Of a DNA stretch of 64,000 nt, positions 1 to 10,183 are shown piece after piece. The position numbers and the translations under genes are program-made. The notes under the pieces were generated by a model. That model was given only the letters and a program-made list of their open reading frames with translations, was not told the DNA's origin and made no database searches. Source of the DNA: Symbiodinium natans (Eukaryota > Sar > Dinophyceae > Suessiales > Symbiodiniaceae). Each line of letters begins with the position of its first letter. Position 1 is the stretch's first letter. The stretch covers positions 126,001 to 190,000 of the forward strand of contig CAJNDS010000201.1 in NCBI GenBank assembly GCA_905221605.1. The letters are read 5' to 3'.

Positions 1-1
1 A

Positions 2-235
2 GCTCGTCGACACGTTCGGTGATCATGCCCTGGCCTGCCCTCGCACAGGGCTGTTGGCTCGGCGAGCAAAGATCGTTGAACGGGCATGGATGAGGGTCGC
101 ACGCGAAGCTGTTGGAGCAGACGGCCAGGTAGTCCCGCAGCAATGGGTCTGCAACACCACTGTTCCTGGCGTTGCCCCAAACGACAGACGCCGCCTCGAC
201 TTGGTGATTTACGGAGCAACACCTATGGGTGGAGT
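2..235 (+). mobile_element. Non-LTR retrotransposon 3' fragment, copy A (family 1)
   Basis: The frame beginning near base 2 reads through a zinc-knuckle remnant (GDHALACPRTG) into ARRAKIVERAW and then, after a frame break, RRLDLVIYGATPMGG. This matches copy C at 1890-2306 almost residue for residue (GDHALACPRTG, RRLDLVIYGATPLGG). In R2/CRE-like and many protist LINEs, a CCHC knuckle followed by an R-x-D motif marks the C-terminal restriction-like endonuclease. The window edge cuts the left side, and homology stops near 235, where copy B begins. It is a dead fragment. Confidence 0.7.
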
Positions 236-249
236 CGCAGGACCTCCAT

Positions 250-1432
250 CATGCAGGCGGAAAAGGAGGAAGCTGCATGCACCTGCAGCGTTCTGGGCAT
301 CCTGGGCGGACGCAGTCCCCGTCCTTCGCTCGCGGGACGCGCCGCTTGCCGAGTCCTTGGTGCACGCTCTGGATGCACGCGATGCTGCTGAATGGTCACC
401 GGTGCAGAACCTCCTGCGGCTGAGGCTGGCTTCGCCGTCCCGCAGTGGGCTGCTCTGCCCCACGCGGCCCCACCCCTTGCTGCTGACGATGCGGACCCCG
501 ATGTCCCTCACCGAGGTTGGCAACGCCCAGCCTCGAGAGCCCTTGACGATCGGGCCGCTGCGGAGCATCGTCGTGCCGTGGGCCCTGCCGAACTCGCGCT
601 CCTTGACTCACAGTCCGGCCCCTTTGCCGCCAGGTTGCTTGCTGTTCGCCCTGTTGCACCTGAGCTTGCCCTCGACTCTGCGCTATTCCGGGTCCTGCTC
701 CTGCGTCGCTTGCGGCTCCCGCTCCCCCTTGCTCCCGCGCGCTGCCGCTGTGGCCGTCCGCTTGATGCCCTGGGTGATCATATTGCTGCCTGCCCTCGGT
801 CTGGCGTTCTCAGGGCGCGGGGGGGCCCGCTTGAGCGAGCCGCCGCTCGGGTATGTCGTGAAGCTGGTGCAACTGTTGCAACCAATGTTCTTGTCCGCGA
901 CTTGAACCTTTCGGCAGCCAGGCATGATGAGCGACGCATTGAAGTTATTGCCAATGGCTTGCCCTTGTGGGGCGGCTCACAGCTAGCCGTTGACACAACT
1001 TTGGTCTCGCCACTCACTTCCGCTGGTCTGCCCCGTCGCCGGCGTGGCAGCACAGCAGGCGTAGGCCTGGCTGAGGCGCGCCGGGCCAAAGAGCGCACTT
1101 ACCCTGAGTTCGCTGCAGCCCATCGGTGCCGGCTGGTTGTTCTTGGCCTCGAGGTTGGCGGTCGCTGGAGTGCCGAAGCAGCCACCTTCATCCGTTTGCT
1201 CGCGCGAGCGCGGGCGCGCGGCGCAGCTCCGTCGCAACGTGCTGCGTGTATAGCGGCTTTCGTCGGACGATGGTCTGGGTTCTTGTCCATCGCAGCTGCC
1301 CGCTCATTCGCTGCCAGCCTGCTGTCCCTGCCCATCTCCAGCACCGCGAACCTTGACGGAGACGCGCCTCTCCTGAGCGACGTCCTCGCTGACTCGGCTG
1401 AATCGCCGCCGCTCGCCTCTCGCTTGGGGTGA
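250..1432 (+). mobile_element. Non-LTR retrotransposon ORF2 3' half, copy B (family 2)
   Basis: The reading frame starts with a segment typical of the region after the RT palm in dinoflagellate LINEs (AAFWASWADAVPVLRSR, about 285-345). It changes frame near 400-440 and runs open to the stop at 1432. The second frame contains RVLLLRRLRLPLPL, a CxCG...GDH...C zinc knuckle (CRCGRPLDALGDH, then AACPRSG), a conserved ERAAARVCREAG segment, and an endonuclease-like block with RRIEVIANGLPLWGG followed by QLAVDTTLVSPL. A D-x2-(S/T)LV motif after an R-x-(D/E) motif fits a PD-(D/E)XK-type restriction-like endonuclease. The 5' part of the element (AP endonuclease and RT core) is missing and the frame is broken, so this is a 5'-truncated copy. 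GC content is clearly higher than in the surrounding DNA. Confidence 0.8.
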
Positions 1433-1550
1433 GCCCGGGTCGGTGGTTAGGCGGGTTGTGGGTCCGGTAGGGCTCGGTGGGCTGCTGCACTGGGACCGCG
1501 ATCGGATGCTGGAAAAAAGGGTGCGGAGAAAAACCAAAAAAAAACATTGT
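1433..1550 (+). other. 3' UTR and tail of retroelement copy B
   Basis: After the stop, the GC-rich spacer ends in an A-rich tail (ggaaaaaaggg, then aaaaaccaaaaaaaaac). A CTGCAC-GGGACC box just before the tail is shared with the 3' end of copy D at about 3798. This supports both as true 3' ends of the same family. The bases from 1551 to 1890 hold no recognisable gene. Confidence 0.5.
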
Positions 1551-1889
1551 GAGCCCATGAGCCGGGCGAGCGCACAGCATAGTTGAACACCTTGCTTGCC
1601 AAAGTGCGACCATCATTCTCGCCCCCAGCAGCGCTCAAGCGACCAAACAAGCTGAACTGCAGACGTCGAACAGAGGGTGCCATCCCAACTCACCCACCAC
1701 AGCGGCTCCAGGAGCACCCTGAGGCCACATAAGTAGACGGCGTCCAAATTGCCGCAATTTTTTGTTCAGCGTGCGGAGGGAAGCTTCATGAAAGAATTGA
1801 GAGGAAGGCAGTACGTATGAGCGAAAGAGGCTAGTGCGAAAACCAGTGCACAAACCTCGGTTTTCAGCCCAGCCCAGGCACTGATGAAA

Positions 1890-2306
1890 CTTACCAGTCG
1901 CCTCCGCCTGCCGCTTCCGCTGGCGTTGTGGTGGGGATGGTGGGCAGTCCACCCCGGGGTGTGGCCGCCTTGTCGATGAGCACGGCGACCATGCCTTGGC
2001 TTGCCCCCGCACGGGCCTGCTCGCGCGCCGTGCCAAAGTCGTCGAGCGCGCCTGGGTGCGCGTCGCGCGCGAGGCGGTTGGGCGCCGCGCCTGGAGTACC
2101 CGCGGGGGACCATTGCCGCCTGGACCTCGTCATCTACGGGGCGACCCCGTTGGGAGGGGCGCTATGCTGCGACGCCACACTCGTCTCGCCGCTGGCGAGG
2201 GATGGCACTCCCCACTGCGGAGCCGCAGACAGTGACGCGGCCGTGCGCACGGCCAAGCGGCGAGCGGCGTAAGCGGGCCACCTACCCCGAGCTCGCACAG
2301 GGGGGG
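1890..2306 (+). mobile_element. Non-LTR retrotransposon fragment, copy C (family 1)
   Basis: Pieces in several frames give RLRLPLPLA, then CGRLVDEHGDHALACPRTG, then ARRAKVVERAWVRVAREAVG, then RRLDLVIYGATPLGG followed by DATLVSPLA, and finally KRATYPELAQ. They are the zinc knuckle and restriction-like endonuclease of the same family as copy A. At least three frameshifts separate the blocks. Homology ends abruptly at about 2306, where a LINE fragment on the opposite strand begins. Confidence 0.7.
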
Positions 2307-2950
2307 GCGTAACGGCACATCGCGAAAGTGGGCACGCCAAGCATCTAAACAAGCTGGACCTTCAACAAGGCCACCACGAGAGTCCGATGAACGCATGGTA
2401 CATGGCAACACATGCCGTCGCATTCCCATCTGCTGTCGAATGTTTTGTGCAGCCATGCGGGGGTTATCTCCGGCAAGCTGCTCCTGTGCACGAAGCCGAG
2501 TGTTCCAGAACTGGTGAAAACGGACCCTCTTGGCACGAAACGCCGAACGGGCAGCAGGCGTTCGCTCACGACGCCATAGCCGACAAGCTGCGATGCGTGA
2601 AACCATGAGGTCATAGCACTCAGAATCCCACCAATCGTGCTGGGGACGACGAAGCGCCTGTGTGTTGTGCACCGTCTGCCCTGGCAGACTCCACATCAAG
2701 GCAACAAATTCCCCGTACAGAATATCAACAACCGCCCGCTTTGAAACGGAGCTTGCAGCGTCACACTCATTACGAAGGCGTACCGCTCGGGAAACCCACC
2801 TGAGAAGGTCAGGACAGACAGCGCGAATTACAAAACATTGACGGGATCTGGGGAAACCCGGAGCTTTTTCTTTTCTTCCTTTTTCCATCTCCCTTCCCCC
2901 TTCTCCGCCCGCAGCTCTTGAGTAAAGCAGAGAATTCCATAGAATTCCCA
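2307..2950 (-). mobile_element. Non-LTR retrotransposon EN-RT linker fragment, inverted (copy E)
   Basis: The minus strand is open for about 300 codons over 2130-3062. Its middle carries the pattern typical of the spacer between the AP endonuclease and the reverse transcriptase of LINEs: QHDWWDSECYDLMVSRI, then AACRLWRRERTPAARSAF, then RVRFHQFWNTRLRAQEQL, and near the end LDAWRAHFRDV (compare L-x2-W-x2-HF in many LINEs). The left end (2130-2306) is only the antisense of copy C. The fragment is therefore joined head-on to copy C and belongs to another element piece. No RT core is present. Confidence 0.65.
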
Positions 2951-3242
2951 AAGTACATTTTTTGAGCATGTCAATTGTAGTCTCAGGGTTTCTCCCCAAC
3001 TCCACCAGAAAGGCTAGTGCTGCTGAGACGCGTTCACCATGTGCCGAGGGTCTGGATTGCAAAAACGCTGTCAGGTTTGAATGGGTCAGGCGGAATCACA
3101 AACTGCACCTTGCGAACTTGTACCAAAAAGGTCTGAACTGCATGTTCTTGGGTCAGACCCCCCGTCCACTGAGGGGACTGCTACGGGTTTTCACGGCCAG
3201 GCCAACTTGTCCTGAATTCTCGCTGACACCCTCACATTTTTT

Positions 3243-3768
3243 TTAAAGCGGCGCCTCCGATTCCCCCGGCCGCTCGCTGTCGCCCACTGTCGACGCCAGG
3301 ACGAGCTCGGGGACCATCTCGCTGCATGCACCCGCTCCGGCGTCTTGCGAGCCAGAGGTGCCCCGCTCGAGCGTGCTGCAGCTCGCGTCTGCCGTGTTGC
3401 GACCAACGTCTTGGTGCGGCACCTCATCGTTCCTTCCCGGCAGGCGGCCGCGGCATGGGTCCAAATCGCGGTTGACACAGCCCCGCCGTGAGGGAAGGCG
3501 AGCTGCCACCTCGTCGTCCTCGGCATAATGCAGGTAGTCTGCAGAAGCCGCTACCTTCCCCTGCCTCCTCGCCCGCTGCCGAGATCTCGGCCTACGTGCT
3601 TCGGTGTTGAGCCCTGCTTGCGTTCGCCTCTGCCCGTACCTTTGCGACCAGCTTGCTCTCCCTGCCACTTTCGGGTGCAGCCAATGTGGATGGAGATCCG
3701 CCTCTTCTCAGCGACCTCCTTGCAGAATCCTTGGCCTGTCCACTCCTTGCCACCCGCATGCCCTGACC
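3243..3768 (+). mobile_element. Non-LTR retrotransposon 3' fragment, copy D (family 2)
   Basis: It starts with RRLRFPRPLAVAHCRRQ, then ELGDHLAACTRSGVLRARG and ERAAARVCR, then VATNVLVRHLI, matching copy B. The central endonuclease part is deleted or scrambled. The C-terminus returns in frame as LLSLPLSGAANVDGD and LLSDLLAESLACPLL, ending ATRMP with a stop at 3766-3768, against LLSLPISSTANLDGD and LLSDVLADSAESPPL in copy B. It is therefore an internally deleted copy sharing the genuine C-terminus of the family. Confidence 0.75.
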
Positions 3769-3990
3769 GACCAAGTTCCTCCCCTAGGACTTGGGCGACC
3801 TGCACCGGGACCTCGTGACCGGCGTAAAAAGCTTTCGCTTTCGCTTTCGCCCGTTCGGGTCCACGTGAAACATTACAAGCGTCAGACTGTTCCTGCTGCT
3901 AGTGGACCACGGTCCTATAAGGACATGGGGAATGGGGGCGTGCTTGAGTGTTGGCACCTCGTGACCGGCGTAAAAAGGTGCGTGGAAAAA
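3769..3990 (+). repeat. Retroelement 3' tail with duplicated box and CTTTCG repeat
   Basis: A 20-base box (acctcgtgaccggcgtaaaa) occurs at about 3811 and again at about 3957. The first copy runs into a short hexanucleotide repeat (ctttcg, three units, 3832-3850). The second is followed by ggtgcgtggaaaaaa, which resembles the tail of copy B. It looks like the 3' end of the element present twice, as after tandem insertion or tail duplication. Nothing else is seen between 3990 and 4360. Confidence 0.5.
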
Positions 3991-4363
3991 ATCTCTTCAC
4001 CAGACCCCCAGACTAAACCCTAACTTCAAGCTCTCAGCCGAAATGTTGAAAGAAGATGACCTAATCCCCGTCCCCGGCAGCCCAGAACATAAGGGACTCC
4101 CTCGAACTCTGGTCAGAAAAAATTATGGATGTCCTTGCCGCACCCTTATCGCAGGCTTGGCCAGTCAAGCGATTAGGCAGGGGCGAACGAAGTGGGGTAC
4201 CATGTGCCACCTGTAATAATGTTTCTTTACACAAATATGCCAAAATATGGGAAGCTTGTGATGCGAAGAAGGTGTGCATCCATAGGCTAGGCAGGGCCTT
4301 GTATAGTCTACGCAAAAGGCACAATTTGCAAGTGTTTTACTAGTAGCAGCAGAAGAGTTTGCC

Positions 4364-5209
4364 ATGGATGTTTGCCGTGTGTGTGATGGCACGGGTTTCC
4401 TCCTGAGGGAAGTGTGTCCATTGTGTGATGGAGCGCCAATCGTGCAGCAGGTGCGACCATTTGCTTGTATGCAGCAACGAAGCGACCTGTGCTTGGTTTT
4501 GGATATTGACGGTACCCTTTTGTCCGAGTCGGTAAGTGAGGATTGGACCATAGAGCAGCTCCGCACATATTTACGCCCCAACACGCAGGCTTTCCTTCGC
4601 TTTGCCTTTGAAAACTTTGCTGCAGTTGGGATATGGACTGCTGGTAGTGACGAGTGGTTACGCACTTTTGTTGCTGTTGTGGACCCGATGTTACGCACCT
4701 GCGCCAATGGTGTGGACCCCTGGGCTTTCAAATGGAGCCGGCGGCTCAGCTGGATCAGGGCAGGCACTGAGGGCCTTTATCCTACATGGTCACAAGTCAA
4801 GCCTTTGAAGAAGATTTGGAGAAACAGGTCCCTGCGCGCCGTGGGTTATTCTTCCAGGTCGACGTTGATCATTGACAACACGGAAAGTGTCTGCCGATTG
4901 AACTATGGCAATGCAGTGTACATCAAGACGTACCATTGTGGTGATGATGATTGGCTCCTGGTTCTCATGGAGTACTTGAAGGAATTGGCGAAGCATCACC
5001 GGGACGGTGTCTCTATGCGCAACATCGAGAAAAGACATTGGTATGTCGCGGTGAAAGAAAGGATGGATCTTGTGCATGACTGTCCAGTAACTATGGGGAC
5101 TGACGAACTGCCAGCGTATGCTGAGGAAGTGTTTTTCTCAGTGGACTCAGTCAGTCCGGAGGTCTGTTCAACTTCTGACCCCAGTTCAACTTCTGACCCC
5201 AGAAGTTGA
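4364..5209 (+). CDS. FCP1/SCP-like HAD-family protein phosphatase with N-terminal zinc ribbon
   Basis: Intact 281-residue single-exon gene. The HAD nucleophile motif is VLDIDGTLL (D47, D49). Motif II is IWTAGSDEW (T92), the motif III lysine is in VKPLKKIWR (K149/K150), and motif IV is LIIDNTES (D171). The IIDN form followed by LNYGNAVYIKTY is characteristic of the FCP1/SCP/TIM50 group (NLI-interacting-factor-like phosphatases), which act on phosphoserine, classically in the RNA polymerase II C-terminal domain. Residues 4-23 (CRVCDGTGF, then CPLCDG) form a DnaJ-like CxxC-CxxC zinc ribbon, unusual next to this domain. The last 30 residues are low in conservation and include an in-frame 6-residue repeat (STSDPS). 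The ATG lies soon after an AG-rich stretch that could accept a trans-spliced leader. The substrate is unknown. Confidence 0.85.
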   Translation: MDVCRVCDGTGFLLREVCPLCDGAPIVQQVRPFACMQQRSDLCLVLDIDGTLLSESVSEDWTIEQLRTYLRPNTQAFLRFAFENFAAVGIWTAGSDEWLRTFVAVVDPMLRTCANGVDPWAFKWSRRLSWIRAGTEGLYPTWSQVKPLKKIWRNRSLRAVGYSSRSTLIIDNTESVCRLNYGNAVYIKTYHCGDDDWLLVLMEYLKELAKHHRDGVSMRNIEKRHWYVAVKERMDLVHDCPVTMGTDELPAYAEEVFFSVDSVSPEVCSTSDPSSTSDPRS

Positions 5210-5210
5210 A
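5167..5210. repeat. 18-bp tandem repeat and hairpin over the phosphatase stop codon
   Basis: ttcaacttctgaccccag occurs twice in tandem (5167-5184, 5185-5202). The second copy is followed by agaagttgaa (5201-5210), which pairs perfectly with ttcaacttct (5185-5194) across a 6-base loop. The hairpin contains the stop codon. It may be a chance product of the duplication. Confidence 0.7.
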
Positions 5211-5760
5211 CCCATATGTAGGACAAGCGGCAACCATTACAGTAACGCTACAAGAGGCAGGCAAGAGCAGTTGAAATTTCATGGCTAAAGTGATTTTAGC
5301 GCAGGGTTGCTGTGCCGGAGCAGTTTTATGTACAGATGACACATTTGAGAGCGTGTGTCAAGCATCTCCTATTGCCTCATGTTCGGCCCGCAAAGAGCAT
5401 GGATTTGCGGGCCATGCTCGTTGTACAGCCACGAGAGCAGTTGTGAATCCCTGCCAGTGGGTAAAGGGCAATGTTGGGCATAAAATGCAAGGGCAGCTGT
5501 GTAGGGCGTCATGGCCACCATGGCTAATGTAAGACTCGTGTTTGACGGATCGGAACCGCAGGTGGACCAATGTTCACATGAAAGCACATGAAATCGAATG
5601 GAGAATGAGCTGGGTTGTTGCCACCTGGCAGGGTAGGGGATGATTAGCTTAGCCAATGCAACGCTGCCGGCCCGGCAGTTTCATCCTTCCATGATTCGCA
5701 CTACTTAGCCTGACACCAGCTCAGCCGTAGCACAAGTCTTGAAAGGAGCAGGCTTCATTC
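5210..5760. other. Intergenic, no gene seen
   Basis: Short open frames occur on both strands, without recognisable domains or consistent coding character. Confidence 0.5.
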
Positions 5761-5761
5761 G

Positions 5762-7250
5762 GCCAGCGTTCGCTCGACAGTGCTTCTGTATACAGAGCGG
5801 CGGTTGCAGCCATGGCGGAAGCTTCCAGAGATTTGGCACAGGGCACCATCGAGGTTTGGGACTCTCTTTCTCTGTGTTGTGTGCGCGAGGCTAGATGGGG
5901 TCTTGACTGATTGGCAGGTGATGGTGTCCGAAGTGGTTTGCGCGAAGGAGCGGATGGAAGCGCGAGAGGTGCGAGCACGAGCGAATGAAAACGAGCTGGA
6001 AGTTGGCACAATTTTTATGGCCAGGTGGAAGAGGCATACCAAAAGTTTGAAGAAAGCGAAGAACACATTCAGGACTGCTTGTGTTTGGGCAGTGTTGGTG
6101 GCGGTGATTTGGGCAGGACCAGGACTATGTAAAGCCTTGTCCAGGAGTTGCTTGACAGGGGCGCCATCACCAACGATGAAGCTCGAAAGTTGCGGACGAG
6201 AGCCAAAATGCACCAGCAAGATGCCGCCAACTTATTTTTTCCGTGTGAAAGCAAGCTTGGCGCTTGGCTGTTGAAGCAGTTTTTCCTTTGACAAGGCCGA
6301 GCCCGAGAAACCCAAAATCTCCAGCGCGGCGGGTAGCCCAATTCCCTTGGAGCGTGATAAGATGCATGGGAGGGTTTTTGTGTGTTCGATGTGAGGTCAT
6401 GGCAGGGGCAGACCAAATGACGAATGAGCAAATGATCGAAGAGGCCTTGAAAGGCAAACGCCGATTTTGGCTGCCTGGCTTGGGTTGGATCGGTCGACGT
6501 TCGCCATCGAAGCAGTCGACGACGAGCGACGTACACGCTACAAATCCGTCGCTTCTGTTAGGCTCATCGAATGGATGCGCAAGACATTCAGGCATGGGAT
6601 GTCTTGCGCAAAGATCATGTTGGCTTGCTTCGATGAGTGTTTGGTTGTGGTGTGTTGGGTCCTCAGTGCAGGATCGACAAATTGCAAGATCGAATATCCC
6701 GCGAGAAGCGTCGACGCGCTCACCCAGAATTTGTGCATAAGCAGGGCAGCCCAGCCGTTCCCCCTGCGCACAAGCGACTTCGCAGCTTGGCGTCCGTGTG
6801 TGGGGGATGGCCATTTGCACCTGCTGCCAGGTGCCCCCTCATTGCCGGCATGGTGAAGTCTGGAATGACTGAACATACTTGTGCCGAAGAGTGCTAAAGC
6901 TGCCCGAAAGCGGTGAAAGTGCATCTTGGCAAGAGGTGGGGGTCGCCCTGTCAGGACTTTCGAGCTGGTGACCTTTTTTCTAGTTGCTCTGAACGGCCTC
7001 CTTACGGGCGTGCAGATCTCTGTCGCCACCTCACATGCATGCTTCACGATCTCACCATGGGATTCCTTCGCACTTGCATGCTTCAGCTGAGCATCTCAGG
7101 TCCAGGGAACCCCAGGCAAAGCACAACCCTGGGAATCATGTCCAAGTTGACTCGGCATTATACGTCGTTTGTGTGGTCTGCAGATGAGCTCGAAATTTAC
7201 GGGCTGTTCGAGGAGTTCTTCAACGCATCGTCCTTAGCTGTAAGTTCTGC
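5762..7250 (+). CDS. Unidentified multi-exon gene, helical protein (partial exons)
   Basis: Several stretches look coding on the + strand. One is ASVYRAAVAAMAEASRDLAQ at about 5775-5850, ending at GAG before a GT. Next is VMVSEVVCAKERMEARE (after CAG near 5922) ending at GAG|GTGCGAG. Then comes VEEAYQKFEESEEHIQDC (after CAG near 6024), separated from the former by an intron of about 57 bases. Further pieces are ELLDRGAITNDEARKL (about 6150), MTNEQMIEEALKGKR (about 6417), LQDRISREKRRRAHPEF (about 6680) and LTRHYTSFVWSADELEIY (about 7147). The pieces are rich in Glu, Arg and Ala and probably helical. I do not recognise the family, and the exon joins beyond the first three are uncertain. Confidence 0.4.
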
Positions 7251-8131
7251 CCCTCAATTTGTTGATGTGGTGCCTTCGTGAAGTGCAGTGGCATGAAGTC
7301 GATGTGCCCTGAACTTGGCTCAATTGTTAGACTGGTTGTAGATCCAGTCAGTGCACTGGGATGGCCAGCATGAGCGTAGGCCAGGCAGCAAACAGTGGGC
7401 CCTTAACAGGCACCTGTGTCTTTTGCTGTGGTGCCTTTGGGAAGGTTTCAGCCTCAGAAATGTCATCACCTACCGACGGCCAGAGGAAGCACTTTTTACA
7501 TCAGATGCAGTGCGCGCGCCCTACACCGGCCGCACGTCGTGGAAGCTGGAACTGTGGCTACCCTGATACTGTGCTGCCGTGAGGTGCACAGACTCCCAGG
7601 AAATCTTGCAACCCTTCTTCCTTTGTGAGCCCCCCGAGCAGGCCCGGAATCCTGCCTAAGGCTGCTCCTGTTCCGCCCCTCTTCCGCCAGGTGCGGCTAT
7701 TCATCACGCTCTTTTGCGTGAGCGTTGCCGCGGGCTTGATCATACATCACCCGGCAGCGGTCAGATTCTACCGTGGCCTGACTATGCCTGTCCTGTTCAA
7801 CGAGTTTAGAGCTGTGCCGAGCACTCTGGCCTTGGTCTTGCGCACCGCTATTGCGCTGCTTTTGAGAAGCTGAGGATTGACAATGCGCGCCAATCTGACG
7901 CACAATAGCCGCAGAGGTTTGGGATATACGGCCTGCAAGGCCTACGGCCTTTTCCCAATACCGAAACTGCCAGAAAGTCACTTCCAAATGGTTGGCTGGC
8001 TGCTCGCCAGTCTCTCAGCTCTCCAGTATTCTGCCGTGGCCAGGCGTCTGCCAGAGCCAAAATGATTTGAGATTGAGACTTAGCTGACTGAGGTCGTGTC
8101 TCTACTCCTAGCTTGCCATGCGCACCTGGCG

Positions 8132-9793
8132 CCGCGATTTTTCCTCTTTGCTGGATTTGGTTTGTACTTCCTGTACTTTGGGCAGCTGTTCTGCGAGCGA
8201 CGTCCTAAGCATTCTGTTTGTTGAAATTCGGCTTCTTCCACAGCCAACTGCCAAGCGAGTCTGGGGCATGTCTTTTGCAGGTCCAAGCATGGCGGGCATG
8301 GCGCTCTGCTGCTGCCTTCGATCCTGCTGCTCTTGGCTCTGAGTGGCGGTCCAAGGGGGACTCCCTGGAGCCTTGCTTCTTGGCAATTGTGTAGAAAAAC
8401 AGGGGTGGAGACGCGGTCGTTGTCGCTAACTAGCCACGAATGCCACACTTTGAGACCGACTCGTATGTTGAACAAGTTGCCAGGTGTTCATCAAGTTGTT
8501 TCTGGGAGTGGTCTACTTCGCCGGCGCTGTGTCGAAAGTTGTGGTGCCCTGTGTGTTTGGCCGGCCCTGGCTTGGCAGCACAATGCAAGCCTACATCCTG
8601 GATGCCATGTGGAGCCGACCGCACTCCTGGCTTCTGGTGCAGAAGTTGCAGCTTATACTGCTTCAACGGTGGTGGCTGTGCACCTTTATGGCGGTGTCCA
8701 AGACTTGGTTCGCCACTGCCGCCGGAGTTTCAAGTCGGTACGCTTGAACTGCCTAAGTGTAGAGCTTCAAACGCATCCAAAATTCAATGGCACCAGGTCA
8801 GCACTGATTTTCGAATTTGGATGGCTGCCTCTTGTAATGCTGGGCGGCCGAACGGGCTCTGCCTGCTCCTTAATTCTAGGTTGTGCTGTCGCGATGTTGG
8901 TCTCTTGCGCGGTGTATCAAGACTGCCGAGGTTCTTGCGGGAGCTGTGGCATTTTCATTTCATCTTGGCGTCGATATTTTGCAGGCCGACTTCCAATAAA
9001 CTGCCAGAAAAATTCACGATTCTTGAGTTTGCCAACGCTCCTGACAGTCAGCTTGGTGGCAGGGTCTGGACTTCAAGCCATTCTGGTGTCCGGTTTTCTG
9101 GGTTTTCCTGCCGGACTTGCAGTCATTGTGGCATGGTCAGGCACGGGTGGGTGTGTGTGTGTGTGTAACACCTGACCGAGCAAATCCTCAGTGAAGTTCC
9201 GTATGAGGGAAGAATGAGGGTCGACCAGGATCTGCCGAACGAGACGTGGACGAATGTACTTGCGCAGGGCTTCGTTGAAGAGCCGTGCCGCTGGATCATG
9301 AGTGACTCAGTGTGAGACGAGACCCAGTGAACAAGTTGTTCCTTAAGCCAAGCTGGGATATGTAACGAAGACTTGGCCGTGAGGTGCAACGTACCTCGTC
9401 CTCCAGGTCATTGTTGCTATCCGCTTCATGGACTGCAGAGAGGGCATGGAGTGCTTGCCACTCACATGCTGCCCCATGTTTGCGGTGCCCCGCAACATCT
9501 TCGAAGACGAGCTCCGCGGAGGGGCGCTGCTCTCAGGGGCGGGATGTTTTATTTTTTTATTTGTCACGGTTGCCCTGGTCCCGGTTAAGGTGATGACCGA
9601 CATGGATCTTAGAGGAGGTGGTTATGTGGACTTCGCCTACAACTTCTTTCCGTGGATGTCAGATCTTCCGATGAGAGATGTTGACATGCAGCGCATGCCG
9701 GGCCGGGTCCTCTTTTGGATGTCCACGCTTCATTGCGATCCTAATCTTACGAGATTGCTGAAGCCGGAGTTCTTGAACAAGGACCGTCTTTAG
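8132..9793 (+). CDS. HTTM-like multipass membrane protein (multi-exon)
   Basis: Exon candidates in order: RFFLFAGFGLYFLYFGQLF (8135-8210); KHGGHGALLLPSILLLLALS (8285 on, after CAG at 8280); an exon opening at 8484 after CAG with VFIKLFLGVVYFAGAVSKV and then FGRPWLGSTMQAYILD; FEFGWLPLVML (from 8797); AVAFSFHLGVDILQ (about 8940-8983, ending before GC); a hydrophobic stretch at 9080-9140; VIVAIRFMDCREGME with CCPMFAVPRNIFEDE (9407-9523); and a last exon 9590-9793 ending KPEFLNKDRL-stop. The order (Y-FAG-x2-K, then E-x-G-PL, then FHLG, then PMF) is that of HTTM-domain proteins, related to the membrane part of vitamin K-dependent gamma-carboxylase. An additional hydrophobic frame at 7690-7870 may be an upstream exon. 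Function unknown; the multipass membrane location is well supported. Confidence 0.55.
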
Positions 9794-10183
9794 CGGTTAG
9801 AATCATTAGAAGTGGCTGAAAATGGTTTTGGCCATGCCTGGCGGTATCCAGTTTTGGGTTTTGAACAGTGCCTAGTGCCATGATTCAAGGCTTTTTCGGG
9901 CTGTCGGGCTTTTTCGCTATATGTCGGTGTAGGTGCAAAGGCTAGGGAAGTTCTGTTCGGGTCGGGATGCGCATTTTGGAGGAGCGGTTGCTGGTCGCTA
10001 AACACGCTGAAGCTAGTTTGAAGAGCCTGCGCAGTGTGGGACCGACTGTCGCCATTCCAGGTTGTGATTACAGTAGCGACCACAGCATGACTTTCAAGCG
10101 TGCGTCGTCTGCAGCCTGCAGATGCATGTGCAAACTCATAGCAGCAACCACCTGAACTTAGTGTGCTTTACTTTGCGTTGTAG
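9794..10183. other. Intergenic or intronic, no gene seen
   Basis: Only short open frames without recognisable motifs. Confidence 0.5.

Noticed and set aside
5195-5210. Rho-independent terminator
   Set aside because: The hairpin has no U tract and the genome is eukaryotic.
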